From [Mycobacterium] vasticus (GTDB lineage: Bacteria > Actinomycetota > Actinomycetes > Mycobacteriales > Mycobacteriaceae), in NCBI RefSeq assembly GCF_020181595.1, contig NZ_CP084028.1, positions 3,901,765 through 3,965,764 of the forward strand: a stretch of DNA of 64,000 bases, written 5' to 3'. Position 1 is the stretch's first letter, and every line of letters begins with the position of its first letter. Shown piece after piece: positions 8,495 to 16,266 of this stretch. The notes below the pieces were generated by a model. The model was not told where the DNA came from and ran no database searches. It worked only from the letters and a program-made list of their open reading frames with translations. The position numbers and the translations under genes were made by a program.

Positions 8495-9700
8495 TCAGAC
8501 CGAGCCGGCGAGCATGAGTTCGGCCCGTTCGACGGGGACCTGCTGCGTAATGACCCGCTTGCTGAACATGAAGTCGCGGGGGCGATTGATGCAGTCGGCG
8601 GCGATGAGCTCGCCGGCACGCAGGTAGAAGCAGGTGAAGTCGCGGTCGCGGGTCGGGTCGCCGCTGAGGACCACCTCGTCGTACCCGGTGTTGAGACCCG
8701 CGATCTGGAGCTTGAGGTCGTATTGATCTGACCAAAACCAAGGCAGCGCTGATATCTTCTTGGACTTCCCGCACAAAGTCGCCGCCGCGACTTTGGCCTG
8801 CTCGGCCGCACTGGGCACGGACTCCAGACGTATACGGCGGCCGTAACGAGCCATGTCGTGGCTGACGCAGTCCCCGGCGGCCACGATGGCGGAGTCGCTG
8901 GTCTGGGCTTGGTCGTCGATCACGACGCCGTTGTCGACGACCAAGCCCGCGGCAGCGGCGAGCTCGGTGTTCGGCTCAACGCCGATGCCGACAATGACGA
9001 GGTCGGCAGGAATCGATTCGCCACCGGCCAGGATTACTTCGCGGATGATCCTGCCGTCGCCAGACAATGCCTTGACCAGCGCGCCCGTCCGGATGTTGAC
9101 GCCCTCCTCCCGGTGGATCCGGTCGAAGAACGCCGATACCTCGGGCGCGGTGACCCGTTCGAGGACGCGCTCGGTCGCCTCAATCACGGTGACCTCCAGA
9201 CCCAGTGCACGCAACGAGGCGGCCGTCTCCAGTCCGATGTAGCCGCCGCCGACGATCACAGCCCGACTCCCGGGGCTGGTGGCCTCGCGGATCATCTCGA
9301 CGTCCGCGGCGGTGCGTAGGTAGAAGACTCCGGCCAGGTCGGCTCCCGGGGTAGGGAGCCGACGAGGGCGGGCGCCAGTGCACAGCGCGAGCTTGTCGTA
9401 GGGCAATGCGTCGCCGGTGTTCAGCGAGAGCTGACCCGCCGAGCGGTCGATCGCCTCCACCGTCGCATCCAGGAGTTGGATTCGCTGCTTGGTGTAGAAC
9501 TCGGCGTTGCGGATCGCGAGCTCGTCGACTGTGCACTTCCCGGCCAGATATGCCTTCGACAGCGGAGGGCGTTGGTAGGGCAGCGCCGCCTCGTCGCCGA
9601 TGAGGACGATCTCACCGGTCCACCCTTCCTGGCGCAGACTGGCCGCGAGTTGGGCCCCGGCATGGCTGGCCCCGACGATGAGCGTCCGCTCCAACGTCAT
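8495..9700 (-). CDS. NAD(P)H-dependent ferredoxin reductase
   Basis: A 401-residue FAD/NAD flavoprotein of the ferredoxin/rubredoxin reductase family. FAD-binding IVGASHAGAQLAASLRQ is at the N-terminus (residues 8-24), PYQRPPLSKAYL follows, the NAD site is VGGGYIGLETAASLRALG, and the second FAD motif is IVAAGDCVSHD. It passes electrons from NAD(P)H to the 2Fe-2S ferredoxin encoded upstream, which reduces the CYP153 enzyme. The frame extends further upstream, but the ATG at 9700 overlaps the P450 stop (ATGA, 9697-9700) and begins exactly at the first beta strand, so it is the start. Confidence 0.9.
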   Translation of the reverse strand: MTLERTLIVGASHAGAQLAASLRQEGWTGEIVLIGDEAALPYQRPPLSKAYLAGKCTVDELAIRNAEFYTKQRIQLLDATVEAIDRSAGQLSLNTGDALPYDKLALCTGARPRRLPTPGADLAGVFYLRTAADVEMIREATSPGSRAVIVGGGYIGLETAASLRALGLEVTVIEATERVLERVTAPEVSAFFDRIHREEGVNIRTGALVKALSGDGRIIREVILAGGESIPADLVIVGIGVEPNTELAAAAGLVVDNGVVIDDQAQTSDSAIVAAGDCVSHDMARYGRRIRLESVPSAAEQAKVAAATLCGKSKKISALPWFWSDQYDLKLQIAGLNTGYDEVVLSGDPTRDRDFTCFYLRAGELIAADCINRPRDFMFSKRVITQQVPVERAELMLAGSV

Positions 9701-11085
9701 GTGGCGGATTTCGGGGTGAGTCGGACCATCATCTTGCTGATACCCCTCACGAAGTTGGACTGCACGTACTCGGGTTCGCCGACGACCTCGATGTTGTCGA
9801 AGCGCGGAAGCAGCTCCTCCCAGAGAATCCGCAGCTGCATCTCGGCCAGCCGGTTGCCCATACAGCGGTGGATGCCAAAGCCGAAGGAGATGTGGTTGCG
9901 GGCGTTGGCCCGGTCGATGATCAAGTCGTCGGGTCGATCGAACACGCGCTCGTCGCGGTTGCCCGACGCGTACCACATCACGACCTTGTCGCCCTTGCGA
10001 ATGAACTGCCCGTTCAGCATAGTGTCCGCCTTGGCGATCCGGCGCATATAGGCCAACGGTGTCTGCCACCGGATGACCTCCGAGACCATGTTGGGGATCA
10101 GGTCGGGGTTTGCCTTCAGCTTCTCGAACTGATCTGGGTACCGGTTCAACGCGAGAACACCGCCGCTCATCGAGTTCCGGGTGGTGTCGTTGCCTCCGAC
10201 GATCAGCAGCACAAGGTTGCCCAAGAACTCCATCGGTCGTTTGATCAGATCCTTGGTGCTCTCGTTGCTCTGCAGCATGGTGATCAGATCGAAGCCGGGT
10301 TCCTCTCCGGCAGCTGTCCGGGCCGCCTTGTCGTGCCAGTGCTCGCTGAGACCTCGCGCCATGTCGCGCATGCCTGCGAACGTCTCGTCAAGGTCCGAGG
10401 GACCGCCATTGGCTTGCTCCATCGAGGTTGCCAGATCTGACCACTCGACGAGTTTGCGACGCTGCTCGTACGGGAAGTCCAGGAGGGTTGCAAGCATCCG
10501 CGCGGTCAACTCGATCGAGACATTCTGCACCCAGTCGAACGGCCGATCCACGGGCAGGTTGTCCAGCACCTCCTGCACGCGTGATCGAATCAGACCCTCC
10601 ATCTCACGCAGGTTCTTGGGCGCGACCACCCCTTGGACAGCGGCCCGCTGCCTGTCGTGGCGTGGCGGATCCATCGCGATGAACATCGCGACATCAAGGA
10701 AACGAGGCGGGGCCCCGATGATGATGAAGGGCTCGGAGGAGAAGACCTCATGGTTCTTCTCGACGGCCACGATGTCGGCATGCCGCATGACGGACCAGAA
10801 CGGACCGAACGGACTGTTGGGCTGATAGTGGACCGGAGCTTCGTTGCGCAGGCGCTCGTAGTATGACTGCCAGCGCCCCTGACGATAGAGGAAAGGATTG
10901 CTGAGATCGATGTCGGCGAGTTCGACGTCCTCGACCGGTGGGATGGGGCTCTCGGCGAAGAGCCTTTTCCCGTTCGTTCCGGTCACCAAACGCCGGGTCT
11001 TGTCATACAGGTGTGCGCCTTGAATCTGCAGGTCCATCGGGATGGTCGCCTGAACTTTCTCGGTGATTGCTTCAGAAACCTTCAT
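9697..11085 (-). CDS. CYP153-family cytochrome P450 alkane hydroxylase
   Basis: A 462-residue soluble P450. The haem-ligand motif FGFGIHRCMGNRLAE puts the cysteine at residue 408; the I-helix GGNDTTRNS is at 297-305 and ExxR at 336-339. Whole segments such as SPFGPFWSV, MFIAMDPP and VVAPKNLREMEGLIRSR are those of CYP153A enzymes, which hydroxylate the terminal carbon of medium-chain alkanes. The long N-terminal extension and the wording of many segments are closer, from memory, to the gammaproteobacterial (Marinobacter-type) branch than to mycobacterial CYP153A6, which points to horizontal transfer. It lies between its ferredoxin (upstream) and ferredoxin reductase (4-base overlap). Confidence 0.92.
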   Translation of the reverse strand: MKVSEAITEKVQATIPMDLQIQGAHLYDKTRRLVTGTNGKRLFAESPIPPVEDVELADIDLSNPFLYRQGRWQSYYERLRNEAPVHYQPNSPFGPFWSVMRHADIVAVEKNHEVFSSEPFIIIGAPPRFLDVAMFIAMDPPRHDRQRAAVQGVVAPKNLREMEGLIRSRVQEVLDNLPVDRPFDWVQNVSIELTARMLATLLDFPYEQRRKLVEWSDLATSMEQANGGPSDLDETFAGMRDMARGLSEHWHDKAARTAAGEEPGFDLITMLQSNESTKDLIKRPMEFLGNLVLLIVGGNDTTRNSMSGGVLALNRYPDQFEKLKANPDLIPNMVSEVIRWQTPLAYMRRIAKADTMLNGQFIRKGDKVVMWYASGNRDERVFDRPDDLIIDRANARNHISFGFGIHRCMGNRLAEMQLRILWEELLPRFDNIEVVGEPEYVQSNFVRGISKMMVRLTPKSAT

Positions 11086-11110
11086 TACGTCTTATCCGTC
11101 TCTCTCGTCG

Positions 11111-11431
11111 CTACAGTTGGAACTCGGGCAGATGGACGATCAAGCCGTCCCACGCCTCAGAGACCTGCATCTGGCAGGACAGCCGAGAGGTCGGCTGACG
11201 CTCGGGGTTCATCGCGAGCATCTCCTCTTCAACGGCGCCGGAGAGGCCGACCCGATCGGACCACTGCGGATCGACGATCACATGGCAGGTACCGCACGCC
11301 GCTTCGCCTCCGCAGTCGCCGTCGATGCCAGGCACTGCATTGTTGGTCGCGACCTGCATGAGTGACTGGCCTTCATCGAGAGGCACCTGGTGCTTGTCGC
11401 CGTCGTGGGAGACAAAAGTGACAACGGCCAT
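11111..11431 (-). CDS. [2Fe-2S] ferredoxin, adrenodoxin/putidaredoxin type
   Basis: A 106-residue ferredoxin with the cluster cysteines in DCGGEAACGTCHV and SRLSCQMQV (C-x5-C-x2-C, fourth Cys about 35 residues later), the pattern of P450 partners. It is the first gene of the CYP153 set; the P450 starts 25 bases downstream and the reductase follows. The ATG at 11431 is preceded by AAGAGGAG. The AraC regulator is divergently placed 95 bases away, so the promoter of this operon must lie in that short interval. Confidence 0.9.
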   Translation of the reverse strand: MAVVTFVSHDGDKHQVPLDEGQSLMQVATNNAVPGIDGDCGGEAACGTCHVIVDPQWSDRVGLSGAVEEEMLAMNPERQPTSRLSCQMQVSEAWDGLIVHLPEFQL

Positions 11432-11468
11432 TACCGACTCCTCTTAAGTTGCCCTGAATGTGAATACT

Positions 11469-11490
11469 TGTTAACAGGATTGTCCAATCC
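11469..11490. promoter_or_regulatory. Paired palindromes in the AraC/ferredoxin divergent promoter region
   Basis: TGTTAACA (11469-11476) is a perfect 8-base palindrome directly followed by GGATTG-TC-CAATCC (11477-11490), six-base arms with a 2-base gap. Both lie between the divergent starts at 11431 and 11527. They could be binding sites for the AraC regulator or another factor; position and symmetry are the only evidence. Confidence 0.4.
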
Positions 11491-11526
11491 GAGCGCTTCC
11501 GCTATGTTTGCGCGGATCAGGAACTT

Positions 11527-12567
11527 GTGGATTGGGCTCAGGGGGCACGATCGGTGAAGTTCAGCAACGCCGGTGTGCCTCCGGTCGCGTTCGTGCAAAT
11601 GCTGGAGAGCCAGGCACTCGACCCGGACGCCGTCGCGCGGCTTCGCACCATCATGGCGCGCGAGGGAACCGACGAGGCGACGCTGATGCAGCACGATGTC
11701 CAGGCCCCGTTACGGTGGTTCCGGGAGGTCTACCCCGATCTCGACGTCGACCAGGCAACCCTGCTCGGCTTCTCGTTTGCAGGACAGGCACAGTTGACAT
11801 CTTTCGGCCCGTTGAGCGTCCCGCTGGTCAGCGCGGGCTCGGTAGCCGAGATCGTCGAGCTGCTCACCTATCTACCGTTGATCACCACGGCGATCAATGC
11901 ACAATTCCGTCCAAACGACCAAGGTCTCACCGTCGGGCTCTGGGGGCACACAGGCGATCGGGCCCTGGACTGCTTAGCAGTCACATATACCGGCTCGGCG
12001 TTGTTACGACTGCTGGACATGCTCGTCAGTGACGCGCTGACCGTCACGCTCCACTTGAGTTGGTCAGCGCCGGTCTCCCTGAACAAACTCGCGGCAGAGA
12101 TGGTACTAGCCGGGCGCCTGTTCTTTGACGCACCGATGTCCTACCTTCATGTTCCCGTCAACGCGCTCGATGATGTGTTGCGGTTCTCCGATCCCCTTGC
12201 GTATCGACTCGCCGTCGCCGAGCTGAGGCGGACCCTCGACGAGCAGAGCGGAGCCACGTCCTTCTCCAAGAAGGTGAGACGGTTGTTGGACGAGGATCCC
12301 GGACAGCGAAGTTGCCAGCGGGTCGCAGACGAACTCTCGGTATCCACCAGCACACTCAAACGCCGGCTCGCCGAAGAGGGCACCACCTTTCGCGAGTTGC
12401 GCCAGTCGTGTCTGCGGGAGAGCGCGATGATGCTGTTAATCACCCGATCAATGTCGGCAAGCCAGATCGCGACCGAGCTCGGATACGGCGATCTTGCTAA
12501 CTTCTCACACGCCTTCAAGCGATGGACCGGCCGCTCTCCGAGCGAGTACCGACGCTCACAACGCTGA
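11527..12567 (+). CDS. AraC-family regulator with AraC_N (PF12625-type) domain
   Basis: A 346-residue regulator. The first 200 residues resemble the arabinose-binding-like N-terminal domain of OruR/ArgR-type AraC proteins; the last 85 hold the double HTH, with DELSVSTSTLKRRLAEEGTT and IATELGYGDLANFSHAFKRW followed by GRSPSEYRR. The start was placed at GTG 11527 (AGGA four bases before); GTG 11554 is an alternative. It is divergent from the CYP153 operon, and regulators of this type control alkane and fatty-acid catabolism in proteobacteria, so it is the likely inducible activator. The ligand is not shown by the sequence. Confidence 0.85.
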   Translation: MDWAQGARSVKFSNAGVPPVAFVQMLESQALDPDAVARLRTIMAREGTDEATLMQHDVQAPLRWFREVYPDLDVDQATLLGFSFAGQAQLTSFGPLSVPLVSAGSVAEIVELLTYLPLITTAINAQFRPNDQGLTVGLWGHTGDRALDCLAVTYTGSALLRLLDMLVSDALTVTLHLSWSAPVSLNKLAAEMVLAGRLFFDAPMSYLHVPVNALDDVLRFSDPLAYRLAVAELRRTLDEQSGATSFSKKVRRLLDEDPGQRSCQRVADELSVSTSTLKRRLAEEGTTFRELRQSCLRESAMMLLITRSMSASQIATELGYGDLANFSHAFKRWTGRSPSEYRRSQR

Positions 12568-12776
12568 GGATGTCCCCGCACGCCCGGAGATAGCCGGTCA
12601 TGGGTAGCTTCTTCTTCTGAAAAGATGTAACCGGTGCTTAAGAATCAGCCACGACGTCACCGAACGGCCGTGGAGGCCGCTGACCGAAGTCGAGTGAGTC
12701 ATCAGTAGCAGGCCAAACCGTGCCCGACACGGCGACTGAACGGCAGAGCCGGGCGCTGGTGTGAATAGTCATTCGC

Positions 12777-12782
12777 TATTGT
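12777..12782 (+). promoter_or_regulatory. -10 box TATTGT, leaderless arrangement for the esterase
   Basis: TATTGT ends 6 bases before the ATG at 12789, so transcription would begin at or beside the start codon. No ribosome binding site is present. This is the pattern of leaderless mycobacterial mRNAs. Confidence 0.45.
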
Positions 12783-12788
12783 CGATAC

Positions 12789-14297
12789 ATGCCAGCGAAG
12801 ACAGTCCGCACCGAACTCACCTCGGGCGCCATCGAAGGATTCACGCGGGACGGCGTCAATCGCTGGCGTTCCATTCCCTACGCCAAGCCACCAGTCGGCG
12901 CGCTGCGGTTCAAGGCTCCCCAGCCGGTCGAAGCGTGGGACGGCGTCCGACCCTGCCACCGATTCCGCTACTGCGCTCCACAGCCCCGCCGATACACCAT
13001 CGTCGGTCCGGGCAAGTTCCAGCCCATGAGCGAGGACTGCCTCACCCTCAATGTCGTTGCACCCGACGGCGGCTCGGACCGACCTCTGCCCGTGATGTTC
13101 TTCATTCACGGCGGGGCGTACTTCCTGGGCAGTTCCGCGACACCGATCTATGATGGCGCGTCGCTTGCCCGCAGCGGTTGCGTGTACGTATCGACAAACT
13201 ACCGCCTCGGCGCGCTAGGGGCTGTCGACCTGTCGTCGCTGTCCACCGCAGACATCCATATTGACGACAACCTCTACTTGCGTGACCTCGTGTCGGCGCT
13301 CAGGTGGGTACGCGAGAACATCGCGGCATTCGGCGGCGATCCCGATAACGTGACGATCTTCGGAGAGAGCGCGGGCGCGCACGCCGTTACCACTTTGCTG
13401 GCCGTGCCAGCGGCTAAAGGGCTTTTCGCACAGGCTATCTCACAAAGTCCGGCCGGCGCGCTATCCCGCTCCCAGGAGCTGGCCGCGGAGTTCGCCGCCA
13501 AGTTCGCATCCATTCTCTGCGCCGACGAGCGGGAGCCCGCCCGCCTCCTGTTGGCGGCGCGTCCGGCTCAACTGGTGAATGCATTCGATCGCTTGCTCAC
13601 CACGAGTGCATCGGACCTTGCTGGCGGTTACCCGGTGGGATGCACATTCGGAACCGACTATCTACCGTCCGAGCCCATTCAAGCGATGCGCGACGGCAAG
13701 GCGTACCGTGTGCCGCTGATCGTCGGTACGAACGCCGACGAGGGCCGGTTGTTCACTCGCTTCCTCAAACTCCTCCCGACGAACGAAGCCAAGATCGAAG
13801 CGTTACTAGCGGGAGCGGAACCCACCTGTCGCGAGCGAATTACTGCTGCCTATCCCGAATATCCGGCCCCCGATGCCTGTATCCGACTGGGGGCCGACTT
13901 CACATTCGGATCGACACTGTGGCAGCTCGCGGATTCCCACAGTCGGCACGCCCCCACATATCTGTACCGCTATGACTTCGCCCCGCGAACTCTGCAATGG
14001 GCCGGGCTGGGTGCCACCCATGCGACGGAGCTTCTTGCGGTGTTCGACGCCTACCGCACGCCGCTCGGTCGGCTACTCAGCGCCGGAGCCGATCGCCGCT
14101 CGGCCCTACGCGTGAGCGACGACATGCAAGGGCGCTGGGATGCTTTCGCACGCACCGGAGTTCCAGGAGACGGCTGGCCGCGCTACACCAGCGACGCCCG
14201 TCCGGTCCTCGTCTTCGATCGCGCTTCGCGAGTGGACAACGACCCCCACGCCGACCGCCGGAAAGCATGGGAAGGTTTTCAAGTCCTCGGACGCTGA
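12789..14297 (+). CDS. Type B carboxylesterase / lipase
   Basis: A 502-residue alpha/beta hydrolase of the carboxylesterase type B family. The oxyanion-hole HGG is at 107-109, the nucleophile is Ser194 in FGESAGAHA, an acidic residue is in TNADEGRLF (about 317) and the histidine is in GATHATELL (about 408). Length and order are normal for the family. No signal peptide is visible, so it probably acts in the cytoplasm on carboxylic esters; the substrate is unknown. The AraC gene ends 221 bases upstream and the next operon begins 386 bases downstream, so it is probably transcribed alone. Confidence 0.87.
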   Translation: MPAKTVRTELTSGAIEGFTRDGVNRWRSIPYAKPPVGALRFKAPQPVEAWDGVRPCHRFRYCAPQPRRYTIVGPGKFQPMSEDCLTLNVVAPDGGSDRPLPVMFFIHGGAYFLGSSATPIYDGASLARSGCVYVSTNYRLGALGAVDLSSLSTADIHIDDNLYLRDLVSALRWVRENIAAFGGDPDNVTIFGESAGAHAVTTLLAVPAAKGLFAQAISQSPAGALSRSQELAAEFAAKFASILCADEREPARLLLAARPAQLVNAFDRLLTTSASDLAGGYPVGCTFGTDYLPSEPIQAMRDGKAYRVPLIVGTNADEGRLFTRFLKLLPTNEAKIEALLAGAEPTCRERITAAYPEYPAPDACIRLGADFTFGSTLWQLADSHSRHAPTYLYRYDFAPRTLQWAGLGATHATELLAVFDAYRTPLGRLLSAGADRRSALRVSDDMQGRWDAFARTGVPGDGWPRYTSDARPVLVFDRASRVDNDPHADRRKAWEGFQVLGR

Positions 14298-14683
14298 CGA
14301 GCGGTTCCCCGCGGCGACGCATGCGTTCACAGCATTTGGCACCGATTGTTTCTGGGAGCCAAGGGTGAAACGGTGGCAAGGAGCACCTCCGGCGTGCCAA
14401 TCCCAAAAGGCCGAAGAGGGCCACATTCTTGCCGAGGACTTGACGTACGAATGCAACCCCGTGTTGCGGCCTTGGGATCCGATCTCGTCAATCGCTCGAA
14501 CCGAATGCGGCCGACGAGGTGGCGAACCCAACATTTACGGAGCTGGCCACGCCGGTCGGGTTGCGCCGCCGGACGCAACGCGTTCGCTCACCAACTGGTC
14601 CTCGCGACATTCTGCCGGGTAACGTACTGCGAGTGAACGAGCCCTCACATCGGGAGGGCGGGTGCCGATCAGGACGGGGATTG
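14298..14683. other. 386-base gap, nothing recognised
   Basis: Between the esterase stop and the enoyl-CoA hydratase start I see no frame with credible protein character, no RNA gene and no clear hairpin followed by a T-run. The promoter of the downstream three-gene operon is expected here. Confidence 0.4.
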
Positions 14684-15451
14684 ATGAGCGAGGAAGCGAT
14701 CACCTACGAGGTCGTCGACGGGGTGGCCTGGTTGACGATCAATCGCCCCGAGGCACGGAACGCGCTCAACGGGGCGGTCCGGCAGGGACTGTTCCACAGC
14801 GTTCACCGCTTCAACGCCGACGACTCCGCCAAGGTTCTGGTGCTGACCGGGGCAGGCGATAAGGCGTTCTGCGCCGGAGGGGACCTTAAAGAGATGGCGG
14901 AGACGGCGCTCACGGTTCCGCCGCCAGACTTCGCGCCGCAATTCGGGCGCAACATCCAGGTCGCCAAGCCGACCATCGCCGCGGTGAACGGCGTCGCCTT
15001 CGCCGGCGGATTCCTACTGGCCCAGCAGTGCGACCTCGTCATCGCAGCCGAGCACGCCAGGTTCGCGGTCAGCGAGGTCAAGGTAGGCCGCGGCTCGCCA
15101 TGGGCTGTCCCGCTGTCGTGGCTGCTGCCGCCGCGGATTGCGCTGCAGATTTTGATGACCGGCGACCCGATCACTGCCGAGCGCGCCCGCGAGGTAGGCA
15201 TGGTGAACGAGGTCGTGCCCGCAGCGGAGCTGCGGGTACGAGTTCAGGAGATCGCCCTGCGGATCGCTTCCAACGCACCGCTGTCCGTACTCGCGGCAAA
15301 AAAGACCGTATACCTCTCCGCAGCGCACCACCTGACGGAGGCCTACGCCCACGCCGACCAGATATGGGAGCCGGTGTACCTCAGCGCCGACGCGCTAGAG
15401 GGTCCCGCCGCGTTCCGCGAGAAGCGCACACCGGTTTGGAAGGGACGTTAG
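14684..15451 (+). CDS. Enoyl-CoA hydratase/isomerase family protein
   Basis: A 255-residue crotonase-fold protein. It has INRPEARNALNGAVRQGLF near the N-terminus, the oxyanion-hole strand AGDKAFCAGGDLKEMAE, NGVAFAGGFLLAQQCDLVIA and the second-site region AVSEVKVGRGSPWAVPLSW. It should hydrate or isomerise an enoyl-CoA; the exact substrate is open. The frame is open well upstream, but ATG 14684 (AGGACGGGG before it) begins the family's first strand. It is followed after 2 bases by the TIGR03084 gene and then AtuA, a tight plus-strand operon. Confidence 0.85.
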   Translation: MSEEAITYEVVDGVAWLTINRPEARNALNGAVRQGLFHSVHRFNADDSAKVLVLTGAGDKAFCAGGDLKEMAETALTVPPPDFAPQFGRNIQVAKPTIAAVNGVAFAGGFLLAQQCDLVIAAEHARFAVSEVKVGRGSPWAVPLSWLLPPRIALQILMTGDPITAERAREVGMVNEVVPAAELRVRVQEIALRIASNAPLSVLAAKKTVYLSAAHHLTEAYAHADQIWEPVYLSADALEGPAAFREKRTPVWKGR

Positions 15452-15453
15452 AC

Positions 15454-16266
15454 GTGGCCGTGCCGATGGAGTCCTTGATCACCGACATCGGGGCGGAAAC
15501 GGCCGAGCTGTGGTCACTGATCGCCGAGCTGCCCGAGGGGCAAGCCGGGTGGGACGCGCCCACCCCCGCGGCAGGCTGGGCGGTCCGCGATCAGATCAGC
15601 CATCTTGCGTTCTTCGACGACGCCGCGGTGCGCTCAGCCACCGACCCCGAAGGGTTCACGGCCGAGGTGCTGCCCATGCTCGCCGACGGCCGGATCTCCC
15701 CGGACACCATCGCCGAGCGCTACCGGCCGATGCCGACAGCGGAGCTGCTGTCCTGGTTCGACGGCGCGCGCCGCGCCCTCGTCGCTGCCTTCGCAGCGAT
15801 CGACCCCTCGATGCGGGTGCCGTGGTTCGGCCTCCCTATGAGCGCGGCTTCCTCGCTGACCGCGCGGATCATGGAGACCTGGGCGCACGGTCAGGACATC
15901 GCCGACGCGCTGGGAGTGACCCGTGTGCCCTCGGCCCGGTTGCGCCACGTCGCCCACATCGGCGTGGGAGCGCGGGCGTTCAGCTACATGGCCAACGGCC
16001 TGGAGGTGCCCGAGGAACCCGTCCGTGTCGAGCTCACCGCACCGGGGGGCACGCTGTGGACCTGGGGCCCCGACGGCGTGCCCAACCGGGTCACCGGCAC
16101 TGCGCACGACTTCTGCCTGCTCGTCACCCAGCGCAGGCATCGCGACGACACCGCACTGCACGTCACCGGTCCGCTCGCCGACCAGTGGCTCTCCATCGCG
16201 CAGGCCTTCGCCGGACCTCCCGGTGGCGGGCGCACCGCAGGACAGTTCGACGGAGGTGTGTCGTGA
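15454..16266 (+). CDS. TIGR03084-family protein (DinB / maleylpyruvate-isomerase-like fold)
   Basis: A 270-residue protein of the actinobacterial TIGR03084 family, related to the metal-binding four-helix DinB/mycothiol-dependent isomerase fold. Conserved pieces are GWAVRDQISHLAFFDDAA near residue 48 and ARIMETWAHGQDIADALG near residue 138, whose histidines would bind metal. Its biochemical role is not established. The GTG at 15454 has GGAAGGGA in front; in-frame GTG 15460 and ATG 15466 are alternatives. It is coupled to both neighbours: 2 bases after the hydratase stop, and its own stop overlaps the AtuA start (GTGA, 16263-16266). Confidence 0.78.
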   Translation: MAVPMESLITDIGAETAELWSLIAELPEGQAGWDAPTPAAGWAVRDQISHLAFFDDAAVRSATDPEGFTAEVLPMLADGRISPDTIAERYRPMPTAELLSWFDGARRALVAAFAAIDPSMRVPWFGLPMSAASSLTARIMETWAHGQDIADALGVTRVPSARLRHVAHIGVGARAFSYMANGLEVPEEPVRVELTAPGGTLWTWGPDGVPNRVTGTAHDFCLLVTQRRHRDDTALHVTGPLADQWLSIAQAFAGPPGGGRTAGQFDGGVS

